Source of the DNA: Hymenoscyphus infarciens
Lineage: Eukaryota; Ascomycota; Leotiomycetes; Helotiales; Helotiaceae
Direction: 5' to 3'
Assembly (NCBI GenBank): GCA_001414345.1
Contig: LLCB01000050.1
Coordinates: 62,001 to 126,000, forward strand
DNA length: 64,000 bases
Shown here: piece after piece, positions 36,513-49,185 of the stretch
How positions within the stretch are numbered: the first letter of the stretch is position 1
How the letters are laid out: the number at the start of each line of letters is the position of its first letter
Translations under genes and position numbers: made by a program
The notes under the pieces: model-generated
What the model was told of the DNA's origin: nothing
Seen by the model: the letters and a program-made list of their open reading frames with translations, nothing else
Database searches by the model: none

Positions 36513-38548
36513 TTACTTCTGAGCCGTCTCCACTCTTTCCACTGTCTCTACATTCATCTATTTCCGGGAGTATCATTAGCGGAGTCAACATATCCTTGAT
36601 TACACAGTTCGACATACCTTTTCTTTCTCAGTCTCACTCAACTTTTCCGCCATCGCCAAAGGACCAACACAAACATACTTCCTGAACTTCCTCGCCGGAA
36701 GTCTCGCCTCGAACTGTTCTCAAAGTCAGCACGTCACTTACACTTTCACCACCATTCGTCACCACTACCACCATACTACACCACAGATCGAAGCACAATC
36801 GGGACCACTCACCATCTCATCAACCTCTTCCAACCTCCTCCCCTTCGCCTCAGGCAAAAAGAAGAAGACCCAGACCGCTGCAATGACACTACTAGGGAAC
36901 CATATAAACCCATATCGCGGACCCCAATTCAAAGCCGAAGGATTGATGAAGTAGGGAGCGGTGAATTGTGTTAGCCAGGCCATGAAGAAACCCATTGCGG
37001 AGGCGAGTCCGAATGTGTAAGAGCGGAGACGCTGAGAGGGGATTTCGCCGCCTACGAGCCAGGCGTAGGGAGATACCATGCCCTGCGAGAAGAGGGTTGT
37101 TAGTATGGGATTACGTTAGGGCAGAGGAGGAGGGGAAACGAACATTGTAAGCCATCATGTATAAACACGACAATGCGACAAGAACCTTTCCGGTCACTGG
37201 AGCGCCGGGATGTTTATGATACATAATCGCAATGATCAATTGAAGAACTCCACATGTTGTGAGACCAGACATGAGAAGAACACGCCGACGACCGTAGCGG
37301 ATCACGATGAGGGAATTCATCATTAGGGCTATGAGTCCGATGGTGCTGAGAACGCAACTCATTGCGAAGGGGTCTTTTACCTTGGCCATCGAGAAGAAGT
37401 ATGCTTTGTATGCTAGGAATTGGTCAGCACATCTTTTGTTCGCTAGCTGATAACCTCGAAATTTGAGAGAAAGGAGGGGGCCTTACCGATAATAAACATA
37501 CTCCCCGTAGCAGCCTGACTAGTCAACCCACAAATCGCAATGATCGTCCGTCTTCTATCACTCTTATTCCTGAAAACATCTAAGATCCCCACTCCACTCG
37601 AAATTTCAAATTCCTTCTCAATAGCAGCCGCAATAAACGCAGCTTCATCCTCACAATCCCAGCCTGTTGGGCGAAGTCGTTGGAGAGATTTGACTCCCTC
37701 TTCTTGACGGCCTTGGAGTAGAAGCCAACGAGGAGATTCAGGGATGAGGAAAAGTCCTATTGCCATGATGAAGGGGATGATGTAGATTATTCCAAGCGGA
37801 ATTAGGTATGCGTTTTTGTTGGGGGTGGGGGCTGTGGCCCAATCTACTATTGTTCCTACCAGCGTTCCCTATTATTTTGTTAGTATATTTCCCTCACTCC
37901 TCGTCTCGTCATCTAGTTCCCTTCCAGCAAAACACTAACATTGAAAAACCAAACAAATCGGAGGAATAAAAAGCACATACCAAACTAACACTAAACTGAA
38001 ACCCCGTCAAAAACAACCCCCTATACTTAGCCGGACTCCCCTCCTGAATATACAACTGTGAAAAGGTCATGAAACACCCATTCGCAAGTCCATTCAAAAA
38101 CCGTCCTCCATAGAGTATCTTGATGTCCGTCGTGGTCATCATGATAACATCCGATACCCAACAGAGAACACACCCTAACCACAAACATTGCTTTCTCCCC
38201 AACTTGATTGCAAGAAAACCAGCACCGGCCGAGGAGACGAAAGCGCCCAAAGTCATGAGGGAGGAAATCAATTGTTGGCGCTCGGTTGTGAGGTTCCATC
38301 CTATTGGAGTTTTGGGGGCGCGGAAACCGAAGACCTGTGGACTGTTGGTGAGAGGGGGGATTGATCGATGGGGAGGGGAAGAGACGAACTTGGAGGAATC
38401 CGGGCATGGCTTGGAGACCACCGATGAGACCAAAATCAAGTCCATATTGAAACGCTCCCAAGATCACGACGGTGTTGGCGAAAAAGACTCGACGGTTTGC
38501 CGAGATGGTTAATTTCGCCTCACTCGAGCTCGTGGACGTGGTCGACAT
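36513..38548 (-). CDS. MFS sugar transporter (hexose/maltose permease type)
   Basis: Seven exons: 38548-38390, 38334-37981, 37868-37487, 37412-37144, 37082-36813, 36713-36618 and 36545-36513, for 520 aa. Exon 1 has FQYGLDFGLIGGLQAMPGF, the helix 1 signature of sugar porters. Later come FLAIKLGRKQ (loop 2-3), a PESPRWLLLQGR motif after helix 6, and LPEAKGRRLEEVDEMFEARL after helix 12. These fix membership in the sugar porter family (12 membrane helices, plasma membrane, proton symport or facilitation). The last two exons are short, but their in-frame joining gives the usual tail ARKFRKYVCVGP and TVERVETAQK. If the sixth intron is retained, an in-frame TAA at 36600 ends the protein slightly earlier. 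The exact sugar is unknown. It converges with the secreted-protein gene at 35602. Confidence 0.88.
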
Positions 38549-41145
38549 TGTGACAAAGTTCTTCTTTTTCCCCTCCTGCCACAAAAGAATAAGTTTTAAA
38601 GCCTCTCTCCGTGGTTAGGATTGAAAAGTGCTAAGAAGTTGTTGTGGGAGTATATAAAGCCCCACAAGTCACCGAGTGAAAGATCATGGGGTGCCCCACC
38701 AGTGGTGGTACTGTATTTGCTATTTGCTATTTATCCTGGATATATGATGCCGCAGTCTTGGATGCTTTGTTTCGCGCAGCTCATTGGTAGACTCGTGATA
38801 TTTCCCCTTCTTGGAGGGAAGGTAATTTGTTATGTTGTGGCACTTGAAGAGCCGAAATACGAAGACTATTTGGCATGAAGTGATACTCAAACTTCGCAAG
38901 TTTCTTACGGACGAGACTTGATTTCTAGTCTGGAAATCGGAGCCGGGAAGTAGGACAGTTCTCGCGAAAGTATGAAAAAAAGGAGAGTACTTGGGAACTT
39001 TGTGTTTTTTTCTCACTCCCATAGCCAGTCTAATTGTTTTTCGCCACAAAATTGAGGAGTGTAACTCGGTTCATGGGAATACCACCCTTATGAGGATGTT
39101 TGTCCGGATGTAAAGGCGGGGTAAACATATGCAATTCCTTGTACCGGCGTCTCCAAATGGGAGGAGAGGTGAAATCGAAAAAGGGGGGAGTGCTATACTT
39201 AAGCATAATATTTAGGCTAAGAGACCGAATGATCATCCAATCAGTTTCCGTGGATCGAAATCTACTGAATACGAGAATAAGGTGCTGGCTGTAATGCAAG
39301 ACAGATATGCCAGTGCGCAACAAACATCTTCATGCAAACGTGATAAATGAAAACCGAGACAGCAAGGCACGGAGTAACGCCTAATTGAGGTAAGAATATA
39401 TTTGCTACTCAAAACTAAATCAAGCTAAAGACCCCTAGCGAAAAGCCCAAGAAAATTCATAAAGCATGTTTCATTCCCTCGTTAATAAATATGATCTTTT
39501 CGCCTTTTCATACAAAAAATGCAGACCAAAAGCAAAAGCAAAAGCAAAAAGACGAAGGAGACTCCTAAACAACCCCTCGTTAAATAAGAAAGAAGCCAAT
39601 TAGAGTCAAATATTAAAAGGAAAACCAAATGTCGCTTGTGGAACTCAAATTACAAAAGAAAAACAAGACCCGATATCCAGTCTGGGTAATTCTGTCGATA
39701 TATGCCTGTAAACCTGACCAGGTCTCGCAAAGATGGAGCAAGGGAAAAAAAATAAAAAAATAAAACAAATACAAAGGATATAACCCAGTCCTACTACAAT
39801 GGTTGTGAGTCGACCATCGCTTGTGGGGGACCGGGCGAACTTTGTTCCAAGTTCAGTAGAGAAGGCCCAAACGGGCCTGGGGAAAAAATTGAAATCAGAA
39901 AAGAAATTGTCGTTAGCGAATGTGTTAGAATTCGGAATTACTGCCGTGGAATTCATAGAGCTAGTCGTTTCGTGAGCGGAGTTGTTTTAGTTAGCAGTAT
40001 AAAAATATCTGAGACCTTCTGTATATAAAAAGAGTTTTTTATAAATAAAAACCTTTATAAGTTCTATTATAAAAGATTTATAATTTTATATATATATTTA
40101 TTTATATAATTAAATTATATCTTTATACTATAACTCTATATATAACAAAGTTATAAGTCCTTTTTTTGCTAAATATAAGTTTTTAGTTATATATTAAAGA
40201 GGTTAGAATTATATATATAATTATTTCTTTAGATTATAACTCTATATATAATAAACTTATAAGTCTTTTATATATAAAGATAAGTATTCTTAAATAAAAA
40301 CCTCTATAAGTCATATGATAAAGAAGTTATAATTATATATTTATTTATTTAAATAATAATATTAACTTATTATATTATAACTTTAAATATAATATCTTTA
40401 ACCGAAGTATAGAGTGACTAGGTAGTACTATGATTAGAGAGAACTATACCGGGTTTACCAACTTTGGAGTAATCTCCTGTTAATATACTAACCAATAAAG
40501 AAAATGTAGTACTTGACGCTTAGCGGAAATCTTTTGTTAGGCGAATGATAAAGGGGGACAGTTGATGTTCGCTTAAGACAGGAGTCAATTTTTGATAACT
40601 TCGACATAAGTCACCGGGGACGAGAATGGGAGAGAGATAAGCGTCGATAATCTTGATGGCTTATGCCGATTATGGAAGAAAGAGCTTCTAACTTGGTAAT
40701 CGGTTTCTTAAGTCGATCATCGAGGAGTCCTCTCTCAGGGAGGGTTGTACATAGCGTATTCGCGCAATTTCACATTCACAACCTACCGTAATCACAACCC
40801 CCGGATCAGAAACATGGTTATATCAAAATCTTGATATATTCTCCTGCCCATCCTTCCCTCCTAAGCAACTTTGTCATCCCCACTAAAAAAAAGTCCAAGC
40901 ATCCGCAGGTCAAACCAATCGGCAATTCTCATCATCAGCCAATTCAATTTCCTCCCTACAATCAAGCTTCCATAGCAGGGGGGCGGGAATGGCGTCTTAT
41001 CTGAAAATTGATTTATGGTTTGCCTGAAAATATGTGAGCATAATTGATACCCAAGGGGTGTCAGACATATGAATGCTTGTAGTATTTTAACTAACTAAAT
41101 GAAGTATTAATAACCATTTGTGAGAACTTGGGATGTCAGTTTTGC
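38549..41145. other. Intergenic region containing an AT-rich island, no gene seen
   Basis: Contains the promoter side of the sugar transporter gene, an AAAGCAA microsatellite near 39530, an AT-rich island (39960-40420, listed separately) and the 3' flank of the DUF4360 gene. The 103-codon minus frame at 39645-39956 has one hydrophobic stretch but no support. Confidence 0.5.
39960..40420. repeat. AT-rich island with degenerate internal repeats
   Basis: Two related units contain AAAAACCTTTATAAGT / AAAAACCTCTATAAGT and TTATAAGTCTTTT-like words. Composition resembles the RIP-degraded block at 50-61 kb. Probably an old transposon fragment; ends not defined. Confidence 0.5.
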
Positions 41146-41964
41146 TTACCATGCTTGCCATTGAACGCCCACAACGAAAGTGACTTTTCCATCAATAGAA
41201 TCCTGAGTCAAGAGACCCGAGGAAGCGGCGTTGGTGCTTGTCAAACGGATCTGGGAGTTGACATTGAGAGGTAGCGCAGCACCGCAAGGAGACCAGATGG
41301 TGGAGGTAAAAGGAACCTTGTCAGATATAAGGTAATCACCAGTGGTTGGGCCCTTGAAGTTTGTGGTTGTGGTGGCTTGAGTGGAAGCTTTTGTAAATTC
41401 TAATCAGCAATGAAACGTTTTGAGGATGTTTATAAAACATACATCCAGAGAAGTAATAAGTTGCAGACTGCACTCCGTTCACACCAGAACCGAGATTAGC
41501 ATAACCACGGAAATCGGTTCCAAGAATGCTGTATTGGAATCCGGAAGGATACTGGAGGTTGATGTTCAATTGACAATTGGTACGGGATGATGTGATCGGG
41601 ACTCCTGGACCAATTGATGCTATGAAGCTGTCAAAGATGAGTGTGAAACTAAGGAATGTTCAAGAATCAGTATATTGGCATGTCAACTTCCAAGTAACAC
41701 GACTAAGGAAATTACAGACGTCAAACGGTCCGATGAAATGAATGATCCAACAGATCCTTGGGGGCATCCGGTTCCACCATAGGCAATTGAGTTGATGGTG
41801 ACCTTAGATGGATCTGGCCCGGCTGGTGCGCTGGTTGCAGCTGGTGGTGCTGAGATCGGGGCATTCGGAAACGGAGCTTCAAGAACTGGCCCTGATCGCT
41901 CAACTGGAGAAGGGGCCGCAAAAGCCACAGCCACGAGAGCGGCGAGAGGGAGATAGGCAAGCAT
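41146..41964 (-). CDS. Secreted DUF4360 family protein
   Basis: Three exons: 41964-41720, 41648-41443 and 41387-41146, for 230 aa. The first 20 residues (MLAYLPLAALVAVAFAAPSP) are a signal peptide. A Pro/Ala-rich linker follows, then VTINSIAYGGTGCPQGSVG, the opening of DUF4360. Splicing continues to FTLIFDSFIASIGPG, NCQLNINLQYPSGFQYSI, RGYANLGSGVNG and YYFSG. It ends with WSPCG and QDSIDGKVTFVVGVQW. The family is common in filamentous fungi and some bacteria, and its function is unknown. Family members are about 200-230 aa, so this gene looks complete. The protein is likely extracellular, with conserved Cys forming disulphides. Confidence 0.88.
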
Positions 41965-44900
41965 ATTGACTTGTTCAAGCAATGATTTGTTGACTGGACG
42001 AGCTGTTAATTTGTCGCAATGGTGTGTGAGCGGTGATGGGAGTTAAATGTGCAAGAGCCCGAGGACTTTATATCCGCAGATTTTGTGCATTCGTGACTGG
42101 GTTTGGCGTGGATAACGGATGATTGGCACCCGTTTCGATATTAAACTCTAGGCAGTAGAATTTTGTTCGGGTCTTGTCTGGGTACCACTGTGGCGGCAAG
42201 CTACCCCCCTCCACCTTTCGTCTGACTGCAAAATCCGGCCTCGCATCAATATAAAGAGCGCCACATGTGCAGCCAATATGTTGGGTTACAAAGTATAATA
42301 CGAGCCATCTTGATGGGCCTTCGCATCGGATAAAGTTAGCCGAGAAAGAGGACTTGAAAGCATATGAGAGAAAACAACTTCGAGGTACCAAACTGGTGGT
42401 GCCTTTTCGGTTTACACCGTGCAAGACTGACCAGAACCATACCAAAACGTGGCTCGTGGGTTGCTTGTGACTGCAATTAATTTCGGGATGAATGTATCGT
42501 AGATTGAATATGGGCTATGTATAGAAGCAGGGCAAGCTTAGCGAGTGGTATCAAGGGTCCGAACATGCATCCTCAGACAGGATACGGACTAGGTAAATGT
42601 AGTTGGCGGTGGTAAGCTGGATACACCAGATGTGATCTATTGATCGATTGGAATCTTGCAGCACGGTCAGTGAGATGGCACTGCATCTTGTGGGTATCGA
42701 GTGCCCAAGAAGGTAATTGTCATAATGTGCTCCTCCCCGCAGGAAGTTGTTCAGAAGGAAGCCTAATTGATACGGAATAGCTGACTCCAGTTACCCAAGA
42801 GAGAAATAGGACCCAACAAACTTGTGACTGAACCTAGACCAAACAACCGAGCCGATTTGCGGAGGTTAATCAAACGTGGTTCCAAGCTAGCAAGAGACAG
42901 ACTACCGATGATTCGCCCAACCCCCGCAGAGGCTGTAATAAAGCATAGAAGCTTCACCAAAAGCACTCTTTCAAATCCCAAGAAAGTATCGAAGACCGTG
43001 CTTCCCGACTCTCGGGGTTGAAGCAAATATGCAATGGCAGGAGCATGGCTTCCGACGAAGGTACAGGTGTACTTTGGGTGAGGGAATTTTAGGCATGAAA
43101 CTCCGGGTAGAAACATGAGAGCGAATGATAGGGCAATGCTTAGCTTGAACTTTCCGCATTCGGTATTATTGAAGCAAAGTAGTATATATTGTGGCGTGGA
43201 GCAAATAGCAGACGAAGTTGAAATGGCTTGTCGTCTGGGATGAATTAAGGTTGAACTTCCAATAGATATTTGTGGAGATCACAGGGGCAATTAGGTAATC
43301 GAGAGGCGCATGTCTAGCATGTCTAGCCTCTTCTTCAACGACGCACCTCAATATCCGGTAATGTAAGAAGCACTATTTGCCTAAGTTTCACGATCACCTT
43401 TCAGCCACCGAGCCGCTCTTTGCAAGAAAGACGCACCTTCAGATTGGCTGTTGGTGTGAGGTTTGTCAATATCGAACCATGGACAGCCCAGAGATTTTCA
43501 GGCACCAGAAAAATGAACAATACACCACAAGAAGCACTGATCGTGTTCAACCAAAGGTAATTGACTCCACAGCCTGCATCTAGACATACGCTAACAATTT
43601 TAGAGTTCTATTTCAAGACCTATTACGCGATCCCATCATAGCCCCCGAATATGCGAACGTCCTGGGAAGAATATAGCACGTCGTGCAGAATGTTCAGTTT
43701 CCAGCCCTAAAACAATCGAGCAGCCTTCATCGGCTTAATATCTTAGGGGTCTTGGAGAAGCACAGTATGCCAAAGGTTTTATCATTCCTCATATACGAAC
43801 GAAAAGAATGCATACAACGAAGGCAGCTTGGGTTGTCTTCAGATGCGATACGCCATCATGCTATCGATCAGATGATGTTCACCAAACTACTCTTACCCGC
43901 CCAAGGTTTATCGTTGTCAGCAATTTTGACACCTGGAATTGTTTTTGCTGTCTTGGCAAGAAGTCATTCTGGTATCGAGATTAAATAGCTCCAGGCAGAC
44001 ATTTTTGTGATAATAGCCAGACCCGTGTTATGCCGGTAATATTTACAGCTCAATCAGAACTGGACGAAAATGAGAGAGAAAGTATTCTCCCATTTCTCAG
44101 TCCCGGTCCGTCACTCCGATTCCTGTAGTGAGGTTATTTTTTCAAAATACAATCTTACTTCAATACCAGCTTTCGAAAGACAAGTTTTATGCGACCGCTG
44201 CCAAGATGAGAGGCCGGCTATATATATGCGGCACCATCTGTTCAACTCAGAATAAAAGGGCTGCCTAGTCTTCAAGAAATATCGAATACGAGGTTGGTGC
44301 AAAGAACAACGATCCTTCTTCTTGCAGAAGTGCTCAAAGTTGACACTTTTGAAAATGGCGGACCGTTATCGGATTACTGCATTGCGACTCGAAGATTTGC
44401 TTTTGTCTTCCCCTTTCGGATATTGACTTCACTATCTCTGAGGATCCATTCGGTCTCCAGTGATTTCGATAGATCGCGAATCATCTCAAGGCAGCAGTCA
44501 ATCGAGTGAGGATGGTTCGTCATTTTCAAAAAAGTTCTCTGGGACAGAATTATCCCGGTACATAACACGTGGCTCTTGAAATCAACCTTCATCCAATTCT
44601 ACCGGGTCGGCTTTGCGTGGAAGGACATGCTGACTACAACGGCTGCTGCATCCCAATAATTGACGGCCCTTGTTCTGGAAGCAATATTTGTATTGCTCCA
44701 CTACAAACTTCTTGGAAGTTTCCTACATTAGCATCTCTCCTAGTTACTGTGTTAGTCCTTTAGTAGGGTTCAGCGCAGGAAAAAATTGTAACTTTTTTCC
44801 GTCCCTGTAAAGAATGTTTATAGGGGTGACAATATTGTGCCCCTCCCGGGACGGAAAAAACGTCAGTATTTGTCCCTCTGAAAAAAGGAATTAAATTCGA

Positions 44901-45417
44901 GAATAAACTACAACAGCCGAATTAAAACAGATGGGACTCTATTTGATTGTCAATTAGCTGTCGAGATTTCTTTCTAGATTTTTTGTGTATTTTTCTGATC
45001 TCTTTTGGACATACTGTTGTTGTTTTACAGCTGAGGAACAAATACGCATGTTTTTCGCCGACGGTTTGAATTAATTATTGGCAGCAATGAGCAAATTCGG
45101 GTGGAATTCAGCACCACCAGCGCCTCCCTGCACCGCTTTCCTCTCTATCTCTAGTACCTTTTTTTGTATGTAAGTTGTTTCTTGAAAAATAGCTTCGCTG
45201 TAATATTAAAACTCGAGTAGATTTCAGGAGAGCCGTATGCTGTTCTCAGAATCGTAAAAGACGCTTGAGAGGTTCTAGTTCGTCCTACGGTATACTCTAG
45301 TAGAAATTATAATATGTACAGTACAACGGGTATATGCCACTATACTCTACCACCGAGAAGAATTATTTGTCAATCAAACAACCCCCATTATCATGGCTCT
45401 GCGTCGTCAAGAAATTA
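41965..45417. other. Long region without a supportable gene
   Basis: Many short frames on both strands, none with recognisable domains or convincing splice partners. Minus-strand frames near 42763-43159 and 44374-44592 and a plus frame at 43683-43988 could be remains of decayed genes. A 13-bp perfect inverted repeat sits at 44793-44860. Confidence 0.45.
44793..44860. repeat. Perfect 13-bp inverted repeat (TTTTTTCCGTCCC)
   Basis: The left arm is 44793-44805 and the right arm GGGACGGAAAAAA is 44848-44860, with a 42-nt spacer. May mark a stem-loop or ends of a tiny foldback element. Confidence 0.65.
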
Positions 45418-46833
45418 TTATATGTAGATGTAACAAAATGGGCCGCCAGTGGTACTCATCAGTGTCTTCATGGGAACACCAGCAGCATTGACACCAAGAT
45501 CTACAAGGTCGTCAAGCGTTCCATTTCTGCTAGGGGGCTGATTACTGAGCGTGATCGTTCCAGATATAGCGTTCCTTCGGGCCGCGAGATCTTGGTTCTG
45601 CCAAATCCAATACGTCCGATCGATTTGAGCATGATGTAGATAAAATGCAGGATCTCCCGGAGACGAAAACAGATCTCCACCTGGGTCGCCACCAAATGTA
45701 AAATGACCGCCTGTATGAACGCCATATTCGCCCTTAGCGAAGTCTCCTTGCATCGTTGTTTGAAAGGTTCCGACATCTTTGCTGTTTTTGATCAAATCGG
45801 TCGAGTTGGCGTCAGATGTAAATCTTTGTGAGACCCATGAGGAGATATCTCGTTTGATGCAACGTGGATTGTAAATTGTTCCGTTGTTGGCAATGACGTC
45901 TGCCTCCATGAGTGTTGGAGAAACGGGTCCGAGGTTAACCTTCGAGTTTTTGAAAGGTCCGGAGGCTAAACACCCACCACCATTTCCAGCTGGAATAGGG
46001 TTCAGACCATTGGGAAGCGCGTTTGTGCTGTTGTGTGCTTTGAAAACACCGTTCCCGGACATGCTGAAATCACTTCCATCGAAAACTGGCGAGTTGGCTG
46101 GATCAGCGGCCCATTTCCCCCAGTTCCAGTACTATTTAATTATTAGGTAATTGTAATGATTGCGATTGGAGACTCCCTACTGGTTGATATCCATCATAGT
46201 CGCATTCCTTTCTGAGTGCTTGCTCGAATGTCCAAGTGAAGAATCTATGCCACGTCAAGAAGTTTGCCTGTATGAAATTAGAGAAAGGCTGAAATCAGTC
46301 GCGAGTTGATACTTACAGTTCCATGGATTGCCAAGGTTTGGTTGATGTGTGTGAAGAGGAAATCGTCGTAACTTTACAAGATTAGTGGTACCCTCTCACA
46401 AACCTAAACCCTCGGATGACATACCGAGATTTTGCACCAGGAACAACAGCAGCGTCAGTTTTTGCTGGCCTTGACATCAAACATAGAACAGCATCAGTAT
46501 AAGCCTTCCTCTCTGATTTGGGAAGAGTTCCCCTGATATAATGTTAATAAATCAACGGTAAAGCCTGCAATAAATTGCTTACCATTCTCGTCTGACTGCT
46601 AAATTAGACTGATTGCAATCAGAATCGAGCTGTTGTTGAGAATATGCTCGTAAGTTTCGAAGACCAGTTGCTGCCAGAGCATCCGTACCAGCCGTTGAAG
46701 ACGTCGTTGAAGACGTTGTAAATTGCTGTTCCCGTGGTTTAACGTTACGTGGTCGTGGTCGTGGGAGGTGTGGTGATGCGCTAGCCGAGGAGAAGATAAG
46801 GAATTGAACCCAGAAAACGAATAAGAAACGCAT
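45418..46833 (-). CDS. Secreted tyrosinase (copper type-3 monooxygenase)
   Basis: Five exons: 46833-46583, 46532-46425, 46371-46317, 46267-46181 and 46131-45418, for 404 aa. The N-terminus MRFLFVFWVQFLIFSSASAS is a signal peptide, then a basic Pro/Arg stretch. Copper site A is formed by His128 (FTHINQ), His136 (AIHGT) and His145 (FLTWHRFF). Copper site B uses His306 and His310 (HTGGHFTFGG) and His333 or His334 (PAFYLHHAQID). YWNWGKWAADP between them is typical of short secreted fungal tyrosinases. The enzyme oxidises monophenols and diphenols to quinones, for example in melanin formation or plant phenol turnover. The length is near 400 aa, so no large C-terminal shielding domain is present. 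All six copper ligands are intact and no frame break is seen. Confidence 0.92.
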
Positions 46834-47419
46834 TCTGGCTGAATCAATTTCTTATGATTGAGGATAGACGTTATCGGACAGTTGGGAAATCTCGTTGAAC
46901 ATAAGAAAATCGGGAAATGAGGTGTGTGGGCCTGAATCGAGAAGCTATTGCCAGCTAAAGAACAATGGTGTTAGTGCTTACCGGGGGTTCCTATTGAACT
47001 AGACATCAGTTCCGATAATCGATTCTGGTATCCGATAACACTCGTAAGAACCCTGCAAGGGTTTGACCACGGGGAAGGTTTGTGGCAAGCGTTATTCCGG
47101 CTACCAGTTTAAGACTGGTTTTGATATTATGATGGAGAGGGAGTCTCTGTAAGTAATATCTGACAGCCGACAGACCCGAAGAGTGCGTGGGTATACCAAG
47201 TACATTATGGCAAGGCTTAAAGAACTGTAGCCACTGCCTGTCGGTTACTTTAGCATCGTTTTGTTGGGAATGAGGCTGCGATAGTCTCGGAAAGTGGACG
47301 GACAGTATGACAAACTAGTAAGTGAAGTAAAGCCGAAGAACAAACGAAGAATATTCCACACTCCCGTGTTTCTGAAAGTTGGGATGATTTGATTTACATC
47401 CGGTGTCCAAAATTCGAGG
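46834..47419. other. Upstream region of the tyrosinase gene
   Basis: No coding sequence supported. It ends at the 10-bp target duplication of the MULE-like element. Confidence 0.5.
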
Positions 47420-47710
47420 GCTTCAGCTAAATCCCCTGACCCTTTTGACAAAATTGCCTGACTCTAACCCAATTAGGCACTCTCATTGCGCGCGCACAAC
47501 ACTAATTCTCTATTCCAAGGGATAGTGACCTGGTTTTTAAGGTTAGGGTTAGTAGCTAGAGGTTAAGGCTGATTAGGGATCCGGTGTGGGTTAGGGATAA
47601 GGGTTAGTGATATATGATTTTGTACTTTGGTGGTGTTCGCGACAGGAGAACGTCCTAATTTGGTTAGATCAGGCGATTTAGTCAAGAGGGTCAGGGGATT
47701 TAGCAAAACT
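47420..47710. mobile_element. 291-bp MULE-like MITE, copy 1, with perfect 10-bp target duplication
   Basis: The sequence AAATTCGAGG flanks both ends (47410-47419 and 47711-47720). The termini are inverted repeats of about 45 bp, sharing GCTAAATCCCCTGACCC and further GCCTGA.TCTAACC blocks. The interior holds TTAGGGTTAG-like words. No open frame. A 9-11 bp target duplication with long TIRs is the mark of Mutator-like elements. A related copy lies at 49186-49478. Confidence 0.87.
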
Positions 47711-49185
47711 AAATTCGAGGCATGAAATGACGTTCGTTTTAGCAAGAGGGGTGAGCCTTGTATGTCCTTCATTTGTACCCCGCTTTTTCGCTTGTAAACC
47801 TTCGGACCTTCTCTCCCCAATCCGGCCCCACCATCCGAAAAGTACGAGGAAGATCTGAAAATCCTTCAGCACTTGGTGTGCAATCCATCTCATGAGTTCA
47901 AAAGTGTAGGAAAACCAAATGTTTGAATTAAGCAACTTAGAAGAATTCCAAAGCAGTCAGATATTACGGTGTTGTCCCATGTCTTGAGGCAGCTTCTAAA
48001 TTCAAAGTGTTTCGGTCTCAAACTGAGCTAGCCATCTGCACAAGCATGGTTTCCTTCGAATGTAAGCTTAATCCCGGGAATGGGCGAACTTCTAACGGCT
48101 GACATTAAAATGACAGGCCCGTTATAGCTTCGGACAACTTCAAATCATCTGCCGGAAACGTCTTGACTTCTACCATCTCATCCTCTTCAATTTGGCGTGT
48201 CTGTGCTACAGAGATACGCTGAAAGATAGTTGACCAAGGAAAGGGAAGTTTCAAGACGTGTGCGTATGGTGTTATGAAAAGAGGTACTGTTATTAGTAAG
48301 CCAGATTTACGTCTTTTTTCCTTATTTGGTGTCGGCGCTTAGAGTCACTTAACAACTTGCTTTTACTGTCTTTTTATTTGTGTGGGAGGTATTCGTACTG
48401 AATCAGCATTTTGTTGGCGGGATCCTGTGTTCGTTCAATTACTTGCTATCTGCGATTCTACGTTGTAATTAACCTGTAATTTACGAGGCCCAATATTTAA
48501 CAAAAGTATTTCGGGTGTTTGGCAGTTTGAAAAGGAAATAACAAAAGATAAAACCACAGCTCAACGTCGTTTGTCGTGTTTGTACTTGATCTACAAGTCT
48601 TGCTCGGGAAGCTTCAGGAAGTGGAAAGGAGGGGGGGCGCGAGGTTTTAGTCCCGATAAGCCAAATTTTTTATCCATCTCTAAAAAAATCCCGCCCTCGC
48701 TTGACCGCAAAATCTCCTCAGCCTTCGAATCATTTTGTCACAACTACAGCCAAACGGCTCCTAGCGAGGGCACAAAATTGGGCCAGTCATTGAGGTATAC
48801 TCAATTCAGTAACTACTCCACACGAGAAGAATGAAGTTAAAAATGTTTTCGATTCCCGCGGAACGCCCATTTCAAGAATGACTTGGAGTCACACATTATA
48901 AAAGGTGCGATGAAGAGACCACGAATACACATGTATGATTAGAAAAGCCTTTTTTAATAAGTTTCTTCCTTTCCAAATTACACAGCTTCAGCTGTATATT
49001 ACTAAATTTCGCTTTTATCTAAAATTGATAAAATAATAAAGTCGAAGAGATGAAGTTTAGACTGAGGCTAAAAGTAGTTTTTAGATAATAGTCCAAAGTC
49101 GTTTCTTTCAACTTGATTATTCAAAATCTCTAGAATAATAGAATAGAAGAAATATTTTGAATATTGAAAGTTACAAGTATTCATG
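47711..49185. other. Sequence between the two MULE-like elements, no gene seen
   Basis: No frame with family support. Composition becomes more AT-rich toward the right. Confidence 0.5.

Noticed and set aside
39645..39956. 103-codon minus-strand frame with one hydrophobic run
   Set aside because: No signal peptide start, no family similarity, borders an AT-rich island; too weak to list as a gene.
42763..43116. 117-codon minus-strand frame
   Set aside because: No recognisable motif and no exon partners; possibly part of a decayed gene but not supportable.
43683..43988. 101-codon plus-strand frame
   Set aside because: No motif, no signal or membrane pattern, no coherent neighbours.
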